Source: VAZQ01 sp036557665 (lineage in GTDB: Bacteria; Pseudomonadota; Alphaproteobacteria; Rhizobiales; Xanthobacteraceae). Taken from it: 64,000 nt of DNA. The DNA is taken from assembly GCA_036557665.1 (NCBI GenBank), contig DATBHG010000048.1, positions 71,363 through 135,362 of the forward strand, written 5' to 3'. The first letter of the stretch is position 1, and the number at the start of each line of letters is the position of its first letter. The position numbers and the translations under genes are program-made. The notes below the pieces were generated by a model. The model worked only from the letters and a program-made list of their open reading frames with translations. It was not told the DNA's origin and did no database searches. Below, one piece after another: positions 60,080-64,000 of this stretch.

Positions 60080-60406
60080 ATGATCCGCACGTCGTTGCTG
60101 CTGCTTGCGCTCGCGCTCGGCGTGCTCGGGGCGCCGGCGCCGGCGCGGGCACAAGCTCCCGGCGCATCGGCCGATGTCGGCCGCGTGCGGGTGCAGTACC
60201 GGCCGGCGCGGCCGCGTCCGCGCATCCGCGTCACCCCTTACCCCTACAGCCTCTATTCCACGCCCTATCCCAAGCCCTATCCCTACGAGTATCCCGGTCC
60301 TGGCCACGTGCGCCAATGCACGTCGTGGCTGGCGCAGGAATTCCGCCCGAGCGGCACGGTGATCGTGCCGCGCATGCGCTGCTTCTGGGTGCCCGGGGTA
60401 TCATAA
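60080..60406 (+). CDS. Small exported Pro/Tyr-rich protein with conserved C-terminal Cys pair
   Basis: 108 residues. A signal peptide (MIRTSLLLLALALGVLGA to ARAQ) precedes a middle rich in Tyr/Pro (VTPYPYSLYSTPYPKPYPYE) and a C-terminus RQCTSWLAQEFRPSGTVIVP with a second Cys in RMRCFW. The two Cys may form a disulfide. Proteins like this are, to my knowledge, common in Bradyrhizobium relatives without a known role. ATG 60080 was chosen as the signal start. It converges on leuC and is divergent from the metallopeptidase. Confidence 0.75.
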   Translation: MIRTSLLLLALALGVLGAPAPARAQAPGASADVGRVRVQYRPARPRPRIRVTPYPYSLYSTPYPKPYPYEYPGPGHVRQCTSWLAQEFRPSGTVIVPRMRCFWVPGVS

Positions 60407-60498
60407 TACCTACGCGGCCAGTGCGGGCCGTGGGACAAAAACCCGGTATTTTTCGTGCAGCTGTCTGATCGGCCCGGAGATTTTTTAAAAACGTCGAT

Positions 60499-61899
60499 TT
60501 ACTGCCACTCCCGCACATCGACGAAGTGGCCGGCGATCGCCGCAGCGGCTGCCATCGGCGGCGAAACCAGGTGGGTGCGGCCTTTGTAGCCTTGGCGCCC
60601 CTCGAAATTCCGGTTCGAGGTCGAAGCGCAGCGCTCCCCCGGCGCAAGCTTGTCCGGGTTCATGGCGAGGCACATGGAGCAGCCCGGCTCGCGCCATTCG
60701 AAGCCGGCGCGAAGCAGGATCTTGTCGATCCCCTCAGCCTCGGCCTGCTCCTTCACGAGGCCCGAGCCCGGCACCACCATCGCCTTGACGTGACCGTTGA
60801 CCTGCTTGCCCTCGACGATCCGCGCGACGGCGCGCAGGTCCTCGATGCGGGCATTGGTGCAGGAGCCGATGAACACCCGATCGAGGCTGATATCGGTGAT
60901 CTTTTCCCCGCCCGCGAGGCCCATATAGGCGAGCGAGGTTGCGGCCGCGCGACGCTTGCCCTCGTCGGCGATATCCTGCGGGCGCGGCACCCGGCCGCTC
61001 ACCGAGATCACCTGCTCCGGGTTCGTCCCCCAGGTCACCAGCGGCGGCAGCTTGCCGGCGTCGAGCCTGATCTCGCGGTCGAAATGCGCGCCGTCGTCCG
61101 ACCGCAGCGTCTCCCAATAGCGCATCGCCGCATCCCACTCCCTGCCCTTGGGCGAGCGCGGGCGGTCCTCGAGGTAATCGAACGCCTTCTGATCGGGGGC
61201 GATGAAGCCCGCCTTGGCACCGGCCTCGACCGACATGTTGCACACGGTCATGCGGCCTTCCATCGAGAGCGAGCGGATCGCCTCGCCGGCATATTCCAGC
61301 GCATAGCCGGTGCCGCCGGCGGTGCCGATCTCGCCGATGATGGCGAGAATGATGTCCTTGGCCGTAACCCCCGGCGGCAGCTTGCCGTCGACCAGCGCCC
61401 GCATGTTCCTCGATTTGGTCTGGATCAGGGTCTGGGTCGCGAGCACATGCTCGACCTCCGAGGTGCCGATGCCATAGGCGAGCGCGCCGAATGCGCCATG
61501 GGTTGCGGTATGGCTGTCGCCGCAGACGAGCGTCGTGCCGGGCAGCGTGAAACCCTGTTCCGGACCGATGATGTGGACGATGCCCTGCCGCCTGTCGAGC
61601 TCGTCGAAATAATCGAGCCCGAACCGCTTGGCGTTCTCCGCAAGGCACGCGATCTGCGCTGCGCTTTCCGGGTCTGGGTTGGGCAGCTTGCGGTTGGTGG
61701 TGGGGACGTTGTGATCGACTACGCAAAGCGTCTTGTCGGGGGCGTGCACCTTGCGCCCGGAAAGCCGCAGCCCTTCGAAGGCCTGCGGGCTCGTGACCTC
61801 GTGCACGAGATGGCGGTCGATATAGATGAGGCAGGTCCCGTCCGGCTGCTCATCGACGAGATGATCTTCCCAGATCTTGTCGTAGAGGGTGCGCGGCAT
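60499..61899 (-). CDS. leuC: 3-isopropylmalate dehydratase large subunit
   Basis: 466 residues, normal length. The [4Fe-4S] cluster ligands are Cys in FIGSCTNARIEDL (about residue 347) and the CxxC of EPGCSMCLAMNPDKL (about 407 and 410). Other blocks are IYIDRHLVHEVTSPQAFEGL, split as IYIDRHLVHEV and SPQAFEGL, and VCGDSHTATHGAFG. With LeuD it isomerises isopropylmalate. It is transcribed with rplS upstream (35 bp gap). ATG 61899 starts MPRTLYDKIWEDHLV as expected. Confidence 0.97.
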   Translation of the reverse strand: MPRTLYDKIWEDHLVDEQPDGTCLIYIDRHLVHEVTSPQAFEGLRLSGRKVHAPDKTLCVVDHNVPTTNRKLPNPDPESAAQIACLAENAKRFGLDYFDELDRRQGIVHIIGPEQGFTLPGTTLVCGDSHTATHGAFGALAYGIGTSEVEHVLATQTLIQTKSRNMRALVDGKLPPGVTAKDIILAIIGEIGTAGGTGYALEYAGEAIRSLSMEGRMTVCNMSVEAGAKAGFIAPDQKAFDYLEDRPRSPKGREWDAAMRYWETLRSDDGAHFDREIRLDAGKLPPLVTWGTNPEQVISVSGRVPRPQDIADEGKRRAAATSLAYMGLAGGEKITDISLDRVFIGSCTNARIEDLRAVARIVEGKQVNGHVKAMVVPGSGLVKEQAEAEGIDKILLRAGFEWREPGCSMCLAMNPDKLAPGERCASTSNRNFEGRQGYKGRTHLVSPPMAAAAAIAGHFVDVREWQ

Positions 61900-61934
61900 G
61901 TCTACTCGGCTGAAATTCTGCTCGGCTGAAATTT

Positions 61935-62351
61935 CTACTCGGCTGCCTTGTCCACGGCGGGCGCGGCTTCAGCCTCCTTCTCGGCCGGCCGATGATCCTG
62001 CCGCTCGGAGATGCGCGCGGCCTTGCCGCGCCGCCCGCGCAGATAATACAGCTTGGCGCGGCGCACCTTGCCGCGACGCACGACCTTGATGGAATCGATC
62101 ATCGGCGAGTAGAGCGGGAATACGCGCTCCACCCCCTCGCCGTAGGAGATCTTGCGCACGGTGAAATTCTCGTTGAGCCCGGCGCCGGAGCGCCCGATGC
62201 ACACGCCCTCATAGGCCTGGATGCGCGAGCGCTCGCCTTCGACCACCTTGTAGTTGACCTGAAGGGTATCGCCGGGCCCGAATTCGGGGATGACCTTGCC
62301 GGCGGACAGCTTCGCGACCTGCTCTTTTTCAAGCTGTTGAATGAGGTCCAT
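61935..62351 (-). CDS. rplS: 50S ribosomal protein L19
   Basis: 138 residues. It begins MDLIQQLEKEQVAKLSAGK and has FGPGDTLQVNYKVVEG, ENFTVRKISYGEGVERVFPL and the C-terminal VVRRGKVRRAKLYYLRGR, all standard for L19, with a charged Ala/Glu-rich tail of about 25 residues typical of Hyphomicrobiales. L19 sits at the 30S-50S interface. ATG 62351 matches the family start; the frame to 62393 is not conserved. Follows trmD by 135 bp. Confidence 0.97.
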   Translation of the reverse strand: MDLIQQLEKEQVAKLSAGKVIPEFGPGDTLQVNYKVVEGERSRIQAYEGVCIGRSGAGLNENFTVRKISYGEGVERVFPLYSPMIDSIKVVRRGKVRRAKLYYLRGRRGKAARISERQDHRPAEKEAEAAPAVDKAAE

Positions 62352-62486
62352 GGGACTACTCCATCGGGCAGCGCCAAACGGCAAGATCGACATGCGGCGC
62401 GCATTTTTCGGGCTGAGTGATCGCGCGTGCTTCTACGACAAGCGGCGGGATTTGTCACGTTCCCGAGGCCGTACGCACGGTTGAGA

Positions 62487-63191
62487 TCAGCTGCGCCGGC
62501 TGCGGGCCAGATAGGCTGCCCACAAATCCGGGCGCCGCTCGCGGGTGATACGCTCGGCCTGCTCGCGCCGCCACTGCGCGATCCGCCCGTGGTCGCCGCG
62601 GGTGAGCACCTCGGGAATGGCGCGGTTTTCCCACAGCTGCGGGCGGGTATAGTGCGGGTATTCCAGAAGTCCCCCACTGAAGCTTTCCTCCTCGGCCGAG
62701 GTCTCCTTGCCCATCACTCCGGGCAGGAGCCGCACGCACGCATCAAGCAGCGCCAAGGCGGCAATCTCCCCGCCCGAGAGCACATAGTCGCCGATCGAGA
62801 TCTCCTCGAGCCCGCGCGCCTCGATCAGGCGCTCATCGATGCCCTCGAAACGCCCGCACACGATCAGCGCTCCGGCCCCCTGAGCGAGCGCTTCGACCCG
62901 CCGCTGCGTAAGCGGCGCGCCGCGCGCGCTCATGAGCAGGCGAGACCGCGCGTCGCCGGGAGCGAGCGCAGCGTCGATTGCGCGCGCGAGCACGTCGGCG
63001 CGCATCACCATGCCGGGCCCGCCGCCCGCGGGGGTGTCGTCGACGGAGCGGTGCTTGTCCGTGGCATAAGCGCGGATGTCGACGGGATCGAGCGCCCACA
63101 GCCCGGCAGCGAGCGCCCGGCCTGCGAGACTCACGCCGAGCGGCCCCGGAAACATCTCGGGGAAGATGGTAAGGACGGTCGCGCGCCACAT
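62487..63191 (-). CDS. trmD: tRNA (guanine-N1-)-methyltransferase
   Basis: 234 residues. It methylates G37 of tRNAs with G36 using SAM. It begins MWRATVLTIFPEMFPGPLG and has DDTPAGGGPGMVM, the SAM trefoil-knot region ISIGDYVLSGGEIAAL, and DYPHYTRP-type LEYPHYTRPQLWE with a following RGDHGRI that contains the catalytic Asp region. ATG 63191 fits the family start; the open frame continues upstream into rimM only by composition. It lies 20 bp after rimM. Confidence 0.96.
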   Translation of the reverse strand: MWRATVLTIFPEMFPGPLGVSLAGRALAAGLWALDPVDIRAYATDKHRSVDDTPAGGGPGMVMRADVLARAIDAALAPGDARSRLLMSARGAPLTQRRVEALAQGAGALIVCGRFEGIDERLIEARGLEEISIGDYVLSGGEIAALALLDACVRLLPGVMGKETSAEEESFSGGLLEYPHYTRPQLWENRAIPEVLTRGDHGRIAQWRREQAERITRERRPDLWAAYLARSRRS

Positions 63192-63211
63192 GGGAACCCG
63201 CCAGCGGCGAG

Positions 63212-63733
63212 CTATTCGCCGCGTCCTTTCGCTTGCGTCTCCACCGGCGGCGCCACGGTGATGCGCCCGCCGGCGACGTCGACCGCGGGCACGAAGGTTT
63301 CGGTGAACGGCAGCATGATATTCGCACCGCCCGCGCCCGGACGCAGCTCGAGGATAGCGCCGGCGCCGAAATCGTGCACCGCCACCACCGTGCCGAGGTC
63401 GGCGCCGTCGGGAGTCACGGCGGCAAGCCCGATCAGGTCGGCATGGTAGAACTCGCCGGGCGCGGGCGGCGGCAGGCGCGCGCGCGGCACGTAGAGGCGC
63501 AGATGCGCGAGCCGCGCGGCCGCGTCGCGGTCGCCGACGCCGCGAAAGCGCGCGACGAGATGACCCTTGGCCGGCCGCAGCGCCTCGATCTCGAAGCTGG
63601 AGGAGCCGTCCTCGCTTATCAGCGGCCCGTAGTCCTTGACCGCCATCGGGTCCGCGGTGAACGACTTGAGCTTGACCTCGCCGCGAATGCCGTGCGCTCC
63701 GCCGACCTGGGCGACGCAGATGCGGTCCGCCAC
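63212..63733 (-). CDS. rimM: 16S rRNA-processing/ribosome maturation factor RimM
   Basis: 173 residues. The N-terminal domain has VAQVGGAHGIRGEVKLKSF and the C-terminal PRC-barrel has FYHADLIGLAAVTPDGADLG and LPFTETFVPAVDVAGGRI, as in RimM, which assists 30S maturation by binding S19. ATG 63733 begins MADRICVAQVG. It follows rpsP by 26 bp in the conserved rpsP-rimM-trmD-rplS order. Confidence 0.96.
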   Translation of the reverse strand: MADRICVAQVGGAHGIRGEVKLKSFTADPMAVKDYGPLISEDGSSSFEIEALRPAKGHLVARFRGVGDRDAAARLAHLRLYVPRARLPPPAPGEFYHADLIGLAAVTPDGADLGTVVAVHDFGAGAILELRPGAGGANIMLPFTETFVPAVDVAGGRITVAPPVETQAKGRGE

Positions 63734-63759
63734 GGCACGCTATCCGGCGTGCGCGGGCA

Positions 63760-64000
63760 TCAGCTTGCCGGCGCGGCGGCCTTCGCGGCGGCCGCGGCTT
63801 TGGCCGCAGCCGCGGCCTTCTCGGCCTCCTCGGCGCGCGCCTTGCGCTCCTTGCGCGGAACCGCACGCACCGGATTCTTGCGCGCCTCGCGCTTCATCAC
63901 GCCGGCCTGGTCGAGGAAGCGCAGCACCCGGTCGGTCGGCAGCGCGCCCTTGGCGAGCCAGCTCTTGACCTTGTCGAGGTCGAGCTTGATGCGCTCGGGC
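63760..64000 (-). CDS. rpsP: 30S ribosomal protein S16, C-terminal part (5' end outside window)
   Basis: Reading minus from the right edge gives ERIKLDLDKVKSWLAKGALP, then TDRVLRFLDQAGVM, the S16 C-terminal half, and a tail of Lys/Arg/Ala-rich residues ending KAAAPAS before the TGA at 63760-63762. The Ala-rich extension is typical of Bradyrhizobium-type S16. The start and about 35 N-terminal residues lie outside the window. First visible gene of the block. Confidence 0.95.
   Translation of the reverse strand, partial: PERIKLDLDKVKSWLAKGALPTDRVLRFLDQAGVMKREARKNPVRAVPRKERKARAEEAEKAAAAAKAAAAAKAAAPAS

Noticed and set aside
60526..61929. A 467-codon plus-strand frame opposite leuC
   Set aside because: leuC is unambiguous on the minus strand.

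Overview
The window is GC-rich chromosomal DNA of an alphaproteobacterium, most likely order Hyphomicrobiales near Bradyrhizobium, Rhodopseudomonas or Xanthobacteraceae. This is inferred from the gene block at the right edge (rpsP-rimM-trmD-rplS-leuC-leuD, all minus strand, with an Ala-rich S16 tail), four orphan tricarboxylate-transport type solute receptors (Bug/TctC), two copies of the ABC_sub_bind receptor family (both broken), small secreted Tyr/Pro/Gly-rich proteins, and dispersed GTAGGG palindromic repeats. No rRNA, tRNA, CRISPR array, IS element or prophage was seen.

Region 1 (1-12.7 kb) looks like an aromatic-acid catabolic block. It has the C-terminus of a Rieske ring-hydroxylating oxygenase, a branched-chain-amino-acid-type ABC importer on the minus strand (including a permease-ATPase fusion), a divergent ferredoxin and ferredoxin reductase that could feed the oxygenase, a GntR regulator, two UbiD-family decarboxylases and a Bug receptor. 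Region 2 (12.8-25.6 kb) holds small exported and membrane proteins, a MarR regulator with a matching operator motif beside its neighbour, a frameshifted MBL hydrolase, an orphan CoxL-like molybdoenzyme subunit, a membrane-anchored J-domain protein, and a Bug receptor translationally coupled to an M28 peptidase. Region 3 (25.7-40.3 kb) has a PAS-GGDEF-EAL protein, a DMT transporter, an unrecognised two-gene unit with a peptidoglycan-binding domain, a taurine/nitrate-type ABC importer without an adjacent receptor, and two MFS transporters, one NarK-like with an FNR/FixK-type box upstream.

Region 4 (40.4-45.3 kb) holds an amidohydrolase-Bug pair divergent from an amidase-receptor pair. Region 5 (45.4-52.2 kb) is the most unusual. 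A twin-arginine-exported thiamine-diphosphate enzyme lies between two exported c-type cytochromes, divergent from a dicarboxylate symporter fused to a periplasmic binding domain, with an exported SMP-30/gluconolactonase-like protein next to it. I propose a periplasmic ThDP-dependent oxidation pathway that passes electrons to cytochrome c. Region 6 (52.3-58.8 kb) has an L,D-transpeptidase-like protein, an exported methyltransferase, an acyl-CoA synthetase, and a Bug receptor with a CitE-like lyase and an ABM-domain protein. Region 7 (58.8-64 kb) is the conserved leucine and ribosome/tRNA housekeeping block.

One palindromic repeat at 441-528 folds as a cloverleaf. A second family (GTAGGGGCG...CGCCCCTAC) occurs at 51.0, 52.3 and 58.6-58.8 kb. 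All functions are inferred from sequence reading alone; no database search was possible.
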